Part shown: positions 5,261 to 5,313 of the stretch, one piece after another
Numbering within the stretch: position 1 is the stretch's first letter
Layout of the letters: every line of letters starts with the position of its first letter
Assembly: GCA_013695005.1 (NCBI GenBank)
Contig: JACDBJ010000235.1
Span: forward strand, 1-5,313
From: Pseudonocardiales bacterium
Lineage (GTDB): Bacteria; Actinomycetota; Actinomycetes; Mycobacteriales; Pseudonocardiaceae
DNA length: 5,313 nucleotides
Direction of reading: 5' to 3'
Program-made: the position numbers and the translations under genes
Notes under the pieces: generated by a model
What the model saw: only the letters and a program-made list of their open reading frames with translations
What the model was told of the DNA's origin: nothing
The model's database searches: none

Positions 5261-5313
5261 GGCCATTCCGCTCTTGTTTCATGGCAATAGGACCGCAGGT
5301 TGTTCTTAACGAT
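5261..5313. other. Unassigned 3' edge
   Basis: These 53 bp are relatively AT-rich. A weak inverted repeat, GCCAT (5262-5266) and ATGGC (5281-5285), has a 14-nt loop and no T-tract. An ATG at 5281 opens a frame (MAIGPQVVLND) that runs to the edge, but it has no Shine-Dalgarno sequence and does not resemble a DUF397 start. No call is made. Confidence 0.3.

Overview
The window comes from a high-GC actinomycete. GTG starts are common and codons nearly always end in G or C. The divergent amidase / ybaB-recR arrangement matches Rv3717, Rv3716c and Rv3715c of Mycobacterium tuberculosis. The HTH-DUF5753 regulator and the small CxxC membrane protein suggest a Pseudonocardiaceae-like member (Amycolatopsis, Saccharopolyspora, Pseudonocardia and relatives), but the genus is inference.

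Layout. (1) Bases 1-1941, plus strand: the 3' part of a P-type cation ATPase of the CtpE type, cut off upstream of its TGES motif. (2) Bases 1890-2687, minus strand: a secreted, probably lipid-anchored zinc N-acetylmuramoyl-L-alanine amidase; its 3' end overlaps the ATPase 3' end by 52 bp. (3) A 61-bp divergent intergenic region. (4) Bases 2749-3090 and 3125-3742, plus strand: ybaB/ebfC and recR, a conserved pair for nucleoid binding and recombinational repair. (5) Bases 3739-3981, minus strand: a small one-helix membrane protein with a C-terminal CxxC; it shares the palindromic tetranucleotide CTAG with recR, so each gene reads its TAG stop from it. (6) Bases 3982-4381: about 400 bp without a convincing gene, holding two palindromes, two copies of TGCA-N2-TGCA, and candidate divergent promoters. 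(7) Bases 4382-5260, plus strand: an XRE-type HTH regulator with a DUF5753 domain. (8) The last 53 bp hold nothing that can be assigned.

The left two thirds is housekeeping: ion transport, cell-wall hydrolysis, nucleoid structure and DNA repair. The right third looks accessory: a divergent pair of a small membrane protein and an HTH-DUF5753 regulator, whose candidate -35 elements both lie on TGCA-N2-TGCA sites. These two genes carry the only in-frame TTA (leucine) codons in the window. The most testable idea here is that the regulator binds both sites and controls itself and the membrane protein. The sequence does not prove a new defence or mobile system.
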